A stretch of 22,513 bases of DNA from Candidatus Magasanikbacteria bacterium CG_4_10_14_0_8_um_filter_42_12 (GCA_002784795.1 PFLZ01000111.1:1-22513), one strand, 5' to 3'. Counted from the first letter of the stretch, positions 6,249 through 14,265 are shown. The notes: generated by a model from the sequence alone, not told the origin. Program-made: numbers and translations.

Positions 6249-6290
6249 TCCCGCCAGTTTCACTGGAAGGGATCCCTGCCAAAGGCGGGA
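6249..6290 (+). repeat. Compound palindrome between rdgB-nudix and serS
   Basis: TCCCGCC (6249-6255) pairs with GGCGGGA (6284-6290). Inside are CCAGT-TTC-ACTGG (6254-6266), the 10-base palindrome AGGGATCCCT (6268-6277) and a second hairpin CCTGCC-AAA-GGCGGG (6275-6289, one G-U pair). Several folds are therefore mutually exclusive. It ends 13 bases before the serS ATG. It has no T-run and no sequence in common with the transposase palindromes. It could be a dispersed repeat or a leader structure. Confidence 0.5.
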
Positions 6291-6303
6291 TTAATTGACC
6301 AAT

Positions 6304-7554
6304 ATGTTAGACATCAAATTCATTCGTGACAATGTAGATCTCGTAAAAGAAAATTGCAAAAATAGAAATGTGTCTGTTGATATAGATAGACTTCTTTTCC
6401 TCGATGAAGAACGCCGAAATTTGCAACAACAGATCGATGACTTCAAGGCTGTTCGCAATGCAACATCAAAAGGAAAACCTAGTGAGGAAGGTATTGCTGC
6501 GATGAAAGAACTCGGTGAAAAAATAAAAAAACTTGAAGATGCCTATAAAAGTGTTGAACCAGAATACCTGGATCATTTGCTTGTCATCCCAAACCACACA
6601 CATCCAGATTCACCAATTGGCGGCGAGTCTGATTTTGACACAGTAGAAGAGCGAGGTAAGATCCCGTCATTTAGCTATGAACCAAAAGATCATGAAGCAA
6701 TCATGACTGATTTGAATTTGCTTGATTTTGAACGTGGCGCAAAAGTTGCTGGATCAAAATTTTACTTTGTAAAAAATGATGCTGTCCGACTAAACCAAGC
6801 ACTGCTGAGTTATGGCATGGATATTCTAGAAAAGCATGGGTATACACTCATCGAAACACCTGACCTCGCAAAGGATGAAATTTTGGATGCATCAGGGTTC
6901 AACCCACGTGGTGCAGAATCACAAACATACAAGATAGAAGGAACAGATTTGAATCTTATTGGAACTGCAGAGATTACCGTCCTTGGCTATCACGGTGATG
7001 AAGTATTGGACCTGTCAGATGGACCAAAGAAGTATGCCGCACTTTCACACTGCTACCGTCGTGAAGCTGGATCATATGGACGAGAAAGTAAAGGACTCTA
7101 TCGTGTTCATCAGTTTACAAAGCTCGAGATGTTCATATTCTGTAAACCAGAAGAAAGTGAAGCATTGCATGAGGAACTTCTCAATATTGAAAAAGAAATT
7201 TGTGATGGTCTTGGGCTCGCATACCGCGTCATCGATATCCCAACAGGAGATCTCGGTGGTCCGGCATACAGAAAATACGATCTCGAAGCGTGGATGACTA
7301 TGAAAGAGGGAGAAGAAAAATATGGAGAGATCACAAGTACCAGTAATTGTACTGATTATCAGGCACGCAGACTCAACATAAAGCATAAAGAAGAAGAGAG
7401 TAAGCCGGAATTTGTCCATACGCTCAATGGTACTGCAATTGTGTTATCTCGATTCCCGATTGCAATCATGGAACAGTATCAAAATGAAGATGGAACAGTG
7501 ACAGTACCAGAAGCATTGCGAACATATATGGGGAAAAATCGTATAGGCACATAA
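6304..7554 (+). CDS. serS: Seryl-tRNA synthetase
   Basis: SerRS charges tRNA-Ser (and tRNA-Sec where present). The ATG at 6304 gives the canonical N-terminus MLDIKFIRDNVDLVKENC; an in-frame TTG at 6295 adds three residues and is not needed. Residues about 30-100 form the long antiparallel coiled coil that binds the tRNA variable arm (RRNLQQQIDDFKAVRN to EDAYKSVEPEYL). Class II motif 2 is HCYRREAGSYGRESKGLYRV, followed by HQFTKLEMF. The ITSTSNCTDYQARRLNIKHK block and motif 3 (NGTAIVLSRFPIAIMEQYQ) follow. Length, 416 residues, is normal. The start lies 81 bases after the rdgB-nudix gene behind a compound palindrome, so it may be transcribed from lysS or separately. Confidence 0.96.
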   Translation: MLDIKFIRDNVDLVKENCKNRNVSVDIDRLLFLDEERRNLQQQIDDFKAVRNATSKGKPSEEGIAAMKELGEKIKKLEDAYKSVEPEYLDHLLVIPNHTHPDSPIGGESDFDTVEERGKIPSFSYEPKDHEAIMTDLNLLDFERGAKVAGSKFYFVKNDAVRLNQALLSYGMDILEKHGYTLIETPDLAKDEILDASGFNPRGAESQTYKIEGTDLNLIGTAEITVLGYHGDEVLDLSDGPKKYAALSHCYRREAGSYGRESKGLYRVHQFTKLEMFIFCKPEESEALHEELLNIEKEICDGLGLAYRVIDIPTGDLGGPAYRKYDLEAWMTMKEGEEKYGEITSTSNCTDYQARRLNIKHKEEESKPEFVHTLNGTAIVLSRFPIAIMEQYQNEDGTVTVPEALRTYMGKNRIGT

Positions 7555-7557
7555 CAC

Positions 7558-7589
7558 ATGTAGCTCAGGTCTTTAGACCTGAGCTACAT
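7558..7589 (+). repeat. REP-like palindrome, left of the transposase
   Basis: Perfect 15-base arms, ATGTAGCTCAGGTCT (7558-7572) and its complement (7575-7589), enclose a TT loop. It starts 4 bases after the serS stop. The lack of a T-run makes a terminator unlikely, although it would fold in the serS transcript. Confidence 0.85.
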
Positions 7590-7604
7590 CATTCATAAGC
7601 TCAT

Positions 7605-8129
7605 ATGCCTCTCAATCTCACAAAGCAATATCCTAAACGACCTCGCTTGCAGGATAAGAAAAGCTATATAGGTGTGCGAGGCTATTTTATAACTATCGGT
7701 ACATATAAAAGAATGTCATACTTCACGAAGGACAACGTAGTAAACTCATTAATTGCTTATTTACATGATGTGTCGACTGAGCATGTATTTGATGTTGTTG
7801 TATATTGTTTTATGCCTGACCACCTTCATCTTGTTTTAAAAGGAAAAAGTGAAGAAAGTAGTCTTTTAAAATTTGTGCACTCATTTAAACAAAAAACAGG
7901 ATATGCATTTCGTAAGGCTCATGAGAAACAACTCTGGGCAACGAGCTTTCATGACAGAGTACTGAGAAAGGTGGAAGATATTCGTGGAGTTGGACGCTAT
8001 ACCTTGGCGAATCCTGTGAAAGCAAATTTGGTTCGCTATCCTCTTGAGTATCCATATTCAGGATCGTTTGTGTATGATTTAAAGGAACTCATAGAAAGTG
8101 ATGCACCTGCATATTACGCTCAGGTCTGA
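7605..8129 (+). CDS. REP-associated tyrosine transposase (Y1/HUH, RAYT-like)
   Basis: This 174-residue single-strand endonuclease belongs to the IS200/IS605-like Y1 group. The HUH metal motif is in MPDHLHLVLKG (H73 and H75), and the likely catalytic tyrosine is Y132 in VGRYTLANPVKANLV, which matches the YI.NPV.A.LV pattern of RAYTs. The N-terminal RGYFITIGTYKRMSYF resembles the family's first strand (usually FVTIVT or similar). The ORF is intact, and its TGA stop (8127-8129) is embedded in the right palindrome. The gene is AT-rich like its neighbours, suggesting long residence. RAYTs are known to act on REP-type palindromes in other bacteria; action on these palindromes is inferred from proximity and matching copies. 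Confidence 0.9.
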   Translation: MPLNLTKQYPKRPRLQDKKSYIGVRGYFITIGTYKRMSYFTKDNVVNSLIAYLHDVSTEHVFDVVVYCFMPDHLHLVLKGKSEESSLLKFVHSFKQKTGYAFRKAHEKQLWATSFHDRVLRKVEDIRGVGRYTLANPVKANLVRYPLEYPYSGSFVYDLKELIESDAPAYYAQV

Positions 8130-8142
8130 AGACCTGAGCTAC
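8118..8142 (+). repeat. REP-like palindrome, right of the transposase
   Basis: Perfect 10-base arms GCTCAGGTCT (8118-8127) and AGACCTGAGC (8130-8139) enclose a GA loop and are followed by TAC as in the left copy. The left outer arm differs from the 7558 copy by one inserted C (TACGCTCAGG against TAGCTCAGG), which breaks the outer pairing. The transposase stop codon lies within it. Confidence 0.85.
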
Positions 8143-8154
8143 AAGTTCTGATCT

Positions 8155-8913
8155 ATGTCGATATTACATATGAATTCTGAATTCAAAAATCCAAAATCTA
8201 AAATTCTAGTAATTCTCCCAGGTTGGGGTGGCTCGCATGAAACATGGGCAGATTTTGTTGCATTTGCAAAACCGCATTTTCAGGATGTCGTTGTTATTGA
8301 CTTGCCTTGCTTTGGAGATGAACCGTGTCCGAAAGATGTGTGGGGAGTAGAGGAGTATGCAAACTTTGTGAAAGAAAAAATAAGCAAATATGCAAATATG
8401 CAAGTTGTTTTGCTTGGTCATAGCTTTGGCGGGGCAGTAGCAACCCAGCTTGTTGCAAACAATCCAGATATTGCATCAAAGCTTATCTTGAGTGGGGCAG
8501 CTGTTATTCGCCCAAAGAACTATGTAAAACGTTGTTTATTTGGGACCATGGCAAAGATTGGAAAAGGTTGTATTGCCATTCTGCCATCACAAAAGCTAAA
8601 AATTCTTGCAAAAAAAGTACTTTACCGCATATCAGATTCACCAGACTTTTCAAAAACGAGCGGCATCAAACGAGACATTTTTAAAAAGATTATTCGACAA
8701 GATCTCCGGCATCTTCTTTCGTCCATTGCTATTCCAACCTGCGTGATGCAAGGGGCAGACGACACCTATGTGCCATTCCGACATCGAAAAATGATTGCTG
8801 ATGGGATTCCATCTGCATCGTTCGTTGTGATAGAGCAGGGAACACATGGATTGCACCAGAAAAAGACCGCAGATGCGCTATTATCTGCCATACTAGAGTT
8901 TTGTAATTCGTAG
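8155..8913 (+). CDS. Alpha/beta-fold hydrolase
   Basis: This cytoplasmic serine hydrolase of about 250 residues has unknown substrate. The oxyanion-side segment VILPGWGGSHETW is followed by the nucleophile elbow GHSFGG with S90. The acid is D202 or D203 in GADDTYVP and the base is H231 in GTHGLH, so the triad is complete. A lid-like basic region lies between about residues 120 and 165. No signal peptide. Two starts are possible, 8155 and 8170; neither has a Shine-Dalgarno. It ends 3 bases before the Mur ligase gene and probably shares its transcript, but nothing in its own sequence ties it to wall synthesis. Esterase, thioesterase or peptidase activity are all possible. Confidence 0.88.
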   Translation: MSILHMNSEFKNPKSKILVILPGWGGSHETWADFVAFAKPHFQDVVVIDLPCFGDEPCPKDVWGVEEYANFVKEKISKYANMQVVLLGHSFGGAVATQLVANNPDIASKLILSGAAVIRPKNYVKRCLFGTMAKIGKGCIAILPSQKLKILAKKVLYRISDSPDFSKTSGIKRDIFKKIIRQDLRHLLSSIAIPTCVMQGADDTYVPFRHRKMIADGIPSASFVVIEQGTHGLHQKKTADALLSAILEFCNS

Positions 8914-8916
8914 CAT

Positions 8917-10512
8917 ATGGGCATTCATTATTTTGCATATATTATAGGAGGACTCTGGATGGTCACTGCCATATTTGATTATGCATATTTTACCTATTTT
9001 GCTCAGCTCAAAGAATATCGAATAGACCGGTTCAGAGATTTTTTGTCTACACAAGCAGGGAAAGATGAACTAATGGGATATCGCGTACTGTGGAGAGCCT
9101 TGCTAGTAATTGCATTATATACACTCCTCGCCGGAACCATTTCCAATATACTGTTGGTGACGGTCATCATCGGTATTGATATTCTCGCAAAGGTATACTG
9201 CATTTGGAGAAAGGCAATCCGCCGCCCTGTGATCACAGCAAAAGCCGTTCTTATCATCGGCATCCTCGTAGGATTTGAAGGCTTGATGCTTTTGTTCTTG
9301 CCATTTATAAACTTGCTCTTGTTGGTGCTTATTTTTCGTTGGTTTTTCACTGCATTGGTTGTATTTTTGCTTGCGATACCATCTACGCTCGCAAAAAAAA
9401 TATATATAATAGCAGCCACAAAAAAGATTGCACGGTATAAAGATCTCAAGGTCATTGGTATTACAGGGAGTTATGGAAAGAGTAGTACCAAAGAATTTCT
9501 GGCGCAGATTTTGGCAACAAAATACAATATCAAAAAAACGCCAAAAAATACCAATACAGAGATAGGAGTTGCCAAATTTATCTTGGAGACTGATTTCAAA
9601 GGAATCGATGTCTTTGTGGTAGAAATGGGAGCCTACCGAACAAAGGAAATTCAAAATATCTGTGACATCGTACATCCAACTATTGGCATTCTCACCGCTA
9701 TCGCACCGCAACACCTTGCGCTCTTTGGTTCAATGGAACATATTGCTGCCGCAAAAAAAGAACTTCTTACATCGCTCCCAAAAGAAGGCTGGGCAATCAC
9801 CAGTGTAGACAATCCGTACTGTCGAGAAGTCATCACTGATCTTTCTTGCCATATTCGTACATTTGGTTCTGATGAAGAATTTTCACCTGACATTTTGATA
9901 AGAAACATTGAACATACAAAAAATGGGATTACCTATCGAGTGTCCGACGACAACATGGACCATCATGTTGAGCTACACATTTTGGGAAAACACAATGTAT
10001 TCAATATTGTCCCAGCGGCAATTGCGGCACATAAAATTGGGATGAAAGATGAAGACATCGATACTGCAATTGAAACACTCAAACCTGGTCATGGATCTAT
10101 CACGGTATCACAATATGGTACTGCCACCATCATCAATGATAGTTACAATTCAAATCCAGAAGGATTCAAAGCAGCGCTTGATATATTGAATTCATTTTCT
10201 TCTGGGCGAAAAAGAATTGTTATTACCCGTGGGATGCGTGAACTTGGAGAACTGAGTGATGAACTTCATGAACAAATCGGTGGAGAAATTTCATTTGTAG
10301 CAGATGAATTGATTGTGACAGAAAAGGAAGTGGCAGCATCTCTTGCGAAGGGTGTGGTTTCAAAATATAAAACCAATGTTCAGCATATGTACGATCCTCA
10401 AGAGCTCCTTGCGTATGTACAATCATTGAAAAAAACAAACGCAGTGATTTTGGTAGAAAATAGGCTCCATGTCATGATCGCAAAAGAATTAGGTATTTCT
10501 CTTTCTGCATGA
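8917..10512 (+). CDS. MurF-like Mur ligase with an N-terminal membrane region
   Basis: The C-terminal two thirds (about 175-531) are a Mur ligase, which joins an amino acid or dipeptide to a peptidoglycan precursor with ATP. The P-loop is GITGSYGKSST (181-191, K188); KNTNTEIG, VVEMGA and APQHLALFGSMEHIAAAK follow, with the MurF-type INDSYNSNPEGFKAAL and GMRELGELSDELHEQIG near 408-450. These point to the D-Ala-D-Ala-adding enzyme. Residues 1 to about 165 hold several hydrophobic segments (around 5-25, 60-80, 80-95, 105-125, 125-155) instead of the usual soluble MurF N-terminal substrate domain, so the enzyme is probably anchored at the membrane with its catalytic part in the cytoplasm. The usual GDM before ELGE reads RGM. 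It overlaps the aminotransferase gene by 4 bases. Confidence 0.88.
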   Translation: MGIHYFAYIIGGLWMVTAIFDYAYFTYFAQLKEYRIDRFRDFLSTQAGKDELMGYRVLWRALLVIALYTLLAGTISNILLVTVIIGIDILAKVYCIWRKAIRRPVITAKAVLIIGILVGFEGLMLLFLPFINLLLLVLIFRWFFTALVVFLLAIPSTLAKKIYIIAATKKIARYKDLKVIGITGSYGKSSTKEFLAQILATKYNIKKTPKNTNTEIGVAKFILETDFKGIDVFVVEMGAYRTKEIQNICDIVHPTIGILTAIAPQHLALFGSMEHIAAAKKELLTSLPKEGWAITSVDNPYCREVITDLSCHIRTFGSDEEFSPDILIRNIEHTKNGITYRVSDDNMDHHVELHILGKHNVFNIVPAAIAAHKIGMKDEDIDTAIETLKPGHGSITVSQYGTATIINDSYNSNPEGFKAALDILNSFSSGRKRIVITRGMRELGELSDELHEQIGGEISFVADELIVTEKEVAASLAKGVVSKYKTNVQHMYDPQELLAYVQSLKKTNAVILVENRLHVMIAKELGISLSA

Positions 10513-11744
10513 AAAAAACTATCTTTACAGGATTTAGTCCAAATACACGCGCAAAGGATATGACCATTGCAACGTCTTTTTTGCTGTTTCCATGGAAGTT
10601 GTTTCAATGGAAACAAGGACCAAATCAACAGCGGGCTGTCGACCTCATAGAAAGCTACTTTGGTGATAGCACAAACGCTCTCACCTACGACAGTGGGCGT
10701 TCAGCGCTGTATCACGCACTCTTGGCACTTGATGTGGGAGAAGGGGATGAAGTCCTCGTGCAGGCATTTACGTGTATGGTGGTTATCAATGCGATTCGTT
10801 GGACAGGCGCAACACCGGTGTATGTTGATATAGAAAAAAATACGCTCAACATGGATCTTGCAAAAGCTGAATCTGCGTGTACGCCAAAGACCAAAGTCCT
10901 TATTATCCAACATACCTTTGGACTTCCTGCTGATATAGAGGGACTCATTGCCGTAGCAAAAAAGCATAATGTAAAAACGATAGAAGATTGTGCGCATTCA
11001 CTCGGCGCACGATACAAAGGACAGCTCACAGGATCATTTGCCGACATTGGCATGCTGAGTTTTGGGGGTGAAAAAGTTATTTCTTGCGTACGCGGCGGCG
11101 CACTTATTACAAAAGATACGACACTTTTTGACGCACTGCAAAAAAGACATGATACACTTTCACAATCAACACGTCGAGTGATTCGTCAGCATTTGTTGCA
11201 TGTCGTACTCTTTCCAATAGGAAAATCCCTGTATCATCTGGGTATTGGAAAAATATTTTTAAAATTATTGAAAGAACTGCATATAACAAACAAGATTATC
11301 TATCCAGAAGAAAAAAATGGCAAACAAGTTGCGTGGTATCCTAGTCAATTACCAAATGCACTGGCGGCTCTTTTGATACACCAATTCCCGCATATAGAAG
11401 CAATGAATGCACATAGAAAACATATTGCTACGTTGTACAAAAAACAATGCAAGGAAACAACAGACATACAAACAGAAACCGACGAGCATATTTATTTGCG
11501 CTTCACACTCTTTGTTGATAATCCAAAAAAGATACGCATGATAGCAAAGAAGCAGGGTGTTATGTTGGGTGATTGGTATTCCCTCGTTATCGGGCCAGGA
11601 GATGTAGATCTCGATGCAGCAAAGTATACAAAAGGAATGTGTCCGGTTGCAGAAGAACGTGCATCAAAAGCACTGAACTTGCCTACAGATATTCATATTC
11701 AAGACTCTGATGTCACTAGAATTCTTGCTGCATGCAATGAGTAA
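10509..11744 (+). CDS. DegT/DnrJ/EryC1-family PLP aminotransferase
   Basis: This fold-type I PLP enzyme normally aminates nucleotide-linked keto sugars. Seen in sequence: the cofactor-phosphate region YDSGRSALYHALLALD (about 60-75), the ring-stacking and acid region IEDCAHSLGARYKG (D160, H163) and the Schiff-base lysine K189 in LSFGGEKVIS. The order and spacing fit the DegT family, and 411 residues is normal. The N-terminus is longer than usual and mildly hydrophobic (MTIATSFLLFPWKLFQW, about 18-34). The family usually has SF...K with the sequence SFH/SFQ; here it is SFGGEK. The start overlaps the Mur ligase stop (ATGA). Between a Mur ligase and a FemX-like gene it may make an amino sugar for the envelope, but the substrate is unknown. 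Confidence 0.88.
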   Translation: MKKTIFTGFSPNTRAKDMTIATSFLLFPWKLFQWKQGPNQQRAVDLIESYFGDSTNALTYDSGRSALYHALLALDVGEGDEVLVQAFTCMVVINAIRWTGATPVYVDIEKNTLNMDLAKAESACTPKTKVLIIQHTFGLPADIEGLIAVAKKHNVKTIEDCAHSLGARYKGQLTGSFADIGMLSFGGEKVISCVRGGALITKDTTLFDALQKRHDTLSQSTRRVIRQHLLHVVLFPIGKSLYHLGIGKIFLKLLKELHITNKIIYPEEKNGKQVAWYPSQLPNALAALLIHQFPHIEAMNAHRKHIATLYKKQCKETTDIQTETDEHIYLRFTLFVDNPKKIRMIAKKQGVMLGDWYSLVIGPGDVDLDAAKYTKGMCPVAEERASKALNLPTDIHIQDSDVTRILAACNE

Positions 11745-11747
11745 TAT

Positions 11748-12770
11748 ATGTATTCAATAAAAAAACTCACAACAAAAGACGATTGGGATACATTTGTAAA
11801 AAAACAAACGTATAGCCCATTTGTGCAGTCCTACAAATATGGGGAATTTTATCGAGAATTAGGGGAGGCATATTGGATTGTTGGCGTGTATGATGGCGAT
11901 ACTCTTGTTGGGGGGAGTCTGGTTCTCACAGTCCATGCAAAACGTGGCAATTTTTTCTATCTTCCATACGGACCAATTCTTGACTACACCGACAAAACAA
12001 TGGTTTCAGAATTTTTTTCCTTTCTTTCAGACGGAGCAAAAAAAGAACACATGGACTTTATTCGTGTCAGTCCATTTCTTTCTGATACAGAAGAGGGGAG
12101 AGTGGTGCTCGAGGAGCAAGGATTCCGTCCAGCCCCAATGCACGTATTGGCAGAAAATAGTTGGCTCCTCGATCTTTCACAGACAGAAGAACAGTTGATG
12201 GCACACATGAAAAAAAATCATCGCAACCTGATTCGTCGTTGTGAGAGAGAAGGGGTTGTGGTCGAAACATCGGTAAAACCTGCGGCGCTAGGCATACTCC
12301 ATGCCATGCTCGATGAAACAGAAAAACGTCATAATTTCACGAGATTTTCTCGTTCGTACATTGATAGTGAATTTTCTCAATTTGCAAAAGAAGGAGAAAT
12401 CTTGGTGTATCTTAGTACATTGCCAAGTGGTGAGCCAGACGCTGCTGCTATTATTATGTTTTATGGTAATATGGCCGTCTATCGGCATAGTGCCTCACGA
12501 AATTTGGATAAAAAACTACCAACATCATACCTGATCCAATGGCGTGTGATACAAGAAGCAAAAAGAAGGGGAATGCGCTGGTACAATTTTTGGGGAGTTG
12601 AACCAAAAGACGCTGGACCATCACACCCTTTTGCGGGAATTGGCCACTTCAAGCGCGGCTTTGGTGGCTTTCAAGAAGATCTACTTCATTGCCAAGACTT
12701 GCCGATAACAAAAAAGTATTGGCTAAACTGGATTGTAGAAACAATTCGAAAGAAAAAAAGAGGGTTTTAG
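11748..12770 (+). CDS. FemA/FemB/FemX-type peptidyltransferase
   Basis: Fem ligases transfer an amino acid from aminoacyl-tRNA to the side chain of the peptidoglycan precursor, building the cross-bridge on the cytoplasmic face. The product is two GNAT-like halves. Visible family blocks are FVQSYKYGEFYRELG (about 25-39), FFYLPYGPILDY, MKKNHRNLIRRCEREGVVV (about 153-172), and the C-terminal YNFWGVEPKDAGPSHPFAGI followed by HFKRGFGG. Length (340) is within range, and the long helical arm of Staphylococcus FemA seems absent, as in FemX of Weissella. It starts 3 bases after the aminotransferase stop. Which amino acid and tRNA it uses cannot be read from the sequence; the seryl- and lysyl-tRNA synthetase genes nearby do not decide it. 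Confidence 0.93.
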   Translation: MYSIKKLTTKDDWDTFVKKQTYSPFVQSYKYGEFYRELGEAYWIVGVYDGDTLVGGSLVLTVHAKRGNFFYLPYGPILDYTDKTMVSEFFSFLSDGAKKEHMDFIRVSPFLSDTEEGRVVLEEQGFRPAPMHVLAENSWLLDLSQTEEQLMAHMKKNHRNLIRRCEREGVVVETSVKPAALGILHAMLDETEKRHNFTRFSRSYIDSEFSQFAKEGEILVYLSTLPSGEPDAAAIIMFYGNMAVYRHSASRNLDKKLPTSYLIQWRVIQEAKRRGMRWYNFWGVEPKDAGPSHPFAGIGHFKRGFGGFQEDLLHCQDLPITKKYWLNWIVETIRKKKRGF

Positions 12771-12779
12771 CATCGCAGA

Positions 12780-13808
12780 ATGAGTCTGTCCATCTCTATG
12801 AGCTACAAAAAAACAAACAAACGATCTTGTACCCGTGTCTACATGAAAAGTAGAAATGCTTTGTATACACGCAGTAAAGCAAAGGATTTTGCATGGCGAG
12901 GAAGAAAAAGAAATCCTATACAAAAAGTACAACCCCAAGGGAAAGCAACACGAACCAAAATATATATCGTGTTATTGTTTAGTTGTATTGTAGGGATGCT
13001 TGGTCTGTTTATCTACCAACCATTTTTTCATATTTCAAACGTGGATGTTGAAGGTATTGAAAGTATTACGCAACAAGAAATTGAACAAACTGTCTATGGA
13101 GCAATGGACTACCACAGGTGGTTTTTATTCCCCGTTAAAAGTTTTGTTTTTGTAAATACTGTTGAAATAGCAGACATACTCAATGAGAGATTTCCACTCA
13201 ATACCGTCACTGTCCAAAAACAATTTCCAAATACATTGCACATTCAGTTAGAGGAACGATTGTCTACCGTATTATATGATAATGGTGATGCCTACCATTT
13301 TATGGGGCTGACAGGAAAAATTGTAGAACCAATACGAAAAGTATCCTATGCAGAGTGGCGCTCCGAAACAGCTATGGTCACGAGTACAAATGAACTTGGT
13401 GAAGAGATCTCCGAAATAAAAGAAATAGCAAGATACCACACACCAGACATAACAGCTCTTGAGCATGATATTGGCGTGTATCCGTTGATTGTTGATACTG
13501 GACATGGCAATACAGGGACACTGGAAGTGAATACAGAAGTCATGCAAGAATCCTACATTGCTCAAATCCTTGATTGGTACAACGCACTTCAAAACACACT
13601 GGATATGGAGCCGGTATATGTAGACATGTCATCGCCATACCGAACGATTTTGTATATAAAAAATGGTCCGTCCATATACATTACATTACCAGAAGGGGAG
13701 AGTGGCCCACAAATAGAACGGTTGCGCACGGCTCTCAAAGAAATACCCTCTCTGGATGCAATTTCATATATTGATGTCAGATATGCTGGAAAAATTTATT
13801 GGCAATAA
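12780..13808 (+). CDS. ftsQ: Cell division protein FtsQ/DivIB
   Basis: FtsQ/DivIB is a bitopic divisome protein that links early and late division proteins. A basic cytoplasmic tail (residues 1-60, rich in Lys and Arg) precedes one membrane segment, IYIVLLFSCIVGMLGLFIY (61-79). The POTRA domain follows: FFHISNVDVEGIESITQQEIEQTVY, about 82-107, with continuation to LEERLSTVLYDNG near 160. The beta domain with WRSETAM and later repeats fills the rest. Length, 342, is slightly above average. In-frame starts at 12780, 12798 and 12843 are all possible without a Shine-Dalgarno; the first is 9 bases after the FemX stop and is kept. It is the last gene of the envelope run. Confidence 0.85.
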   Translation: MSLSISMSYKKTNKRSCTRVYMKSRNALYTRSKAKDFAWRGRKRNPIQKVQPQGKATRTKIYIVLLFSCIVGMLGLFIYQPFFHISNVDVEGIESITQQEIEQTVYGAMDYHRWFLFPVKSFVFVNTVEIADILNERFPLNTVTVQKQFPNTLHIQLEERLSTVLYDNGDAYHFMGLTGKIVEPIRKVSYAEWRSETAMVTSTNELGEEISEIKEIARYHTPDITALEHDIGVYPLIVDTGHGNTGTLEVNTEVMQESYIAQILDWYNALQNTLDMEPVYVDMSSPYRTILYIKNGPSIYITLPEGESGPQIERLRTALKEIPSLDAISYIDVRYAGKIYWQ

Positions 13809-13915
13809 ATAAGAAGCATTGTTTTGTATTTCGTGAATACAAGTATTGATGAAAGTGGAGGAGGAGAGAAGGAAACCCTACCACCGCATCGTTGTTCGAA
13901 GGAAAGAATATATAC

Positions 13916-14184
13916 AGTGTCGCACAATGTATATTATACGACGCAATGCAAGGCTTCTATACTGAGCAGATGGGTATTCTACCTACATCTATATTACAAA
14001 TAGCATAGACTTCTCCACATCCCATATAATTTTTACATATAAAATTTCACTTTTTTTATTTCTTTATTCATGCCTACGGAATTTCTACTACACAATTATC
14101 TTCTCATCCTATCCATCAGAGCACCGAACATATTGTCCTTTCACTCCCCTGACATATCACACAACTTCTATATTGTGCGACACT
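13916..14184. mobile_element. MITE-like segment bounded by 13-base inverted repeats
   Basis: AGTGTCGCACAAT (13916-13928) and its exact complement (14172-14184) bound 269 bases that encode no protein. Short direct repeats adjoin the ends: ACAG at 13914-13917 and again at 14185-14188. Part of this overlaps the inverted repeat, so the target duplication could be read as 2, 3 or 4 bases. The inside is AT-rich and shows no clear transposase remnant. A non-autonomous insertion sequence derivative is the simplest reading; a structured RNA closed by the end stem is the alternative. Confidence 0.5.
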
Positions 14185-14265
14185 ACAGATTTGCCGTTCA
14201 AAAACACAAGGCAAAGTGATACCACTGATGCCCTCAACTTTTCATTGTGAATGGTATAGATAGGC

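Larger units (their letters stand above)
7558..8142 (+). mobile_element. RAYT unit: transposase gene with flanking REP-like palindromes
   Basis: The unit consists of a left palindrome (7558-7589), the Y1 transposase gene (7605-8129) and a right palindrome (8118-8142) that contains the transposase stop codon. Both palindromes share the core CTCAGGTCT..AGACCTGAG. Placing such palindromes on both sides of a HUH/Y1 transposase matches the arrangement described for REP-associated tyrosine transposases. It sits between serS and the hydrolase gene without breaking either. No target duplication is expected for this class, and none is seen. Confidence 0.75.

Noticed and set aside
6295..6303. TTG start for serS
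   Set aside because: The ATG at 6304 gives the family's usual N-terminus MLDIKFIR; the three extra residues have no support.
7558..7589. Palindrome as the serS terminator
   Set aside because: There is no T-run on either side, and matching copies flank the transposase and lie behind greA, so a repeat family explains it better.
13885..13900. GTTCGAA resembling a tRNA T-loop
   Set aside because: No acceptor stem, anticodon arm or CCA region fits around it. The similar GTTCGAATGAGA at 2415 lies within the minus-strand gene.
13849..13965. 38-codon ORF behind ftsQ
   Set aside because: It has no ribosome site, uses AT-rich repeat DNA for its second half and has no recognisable features; treated as chance.
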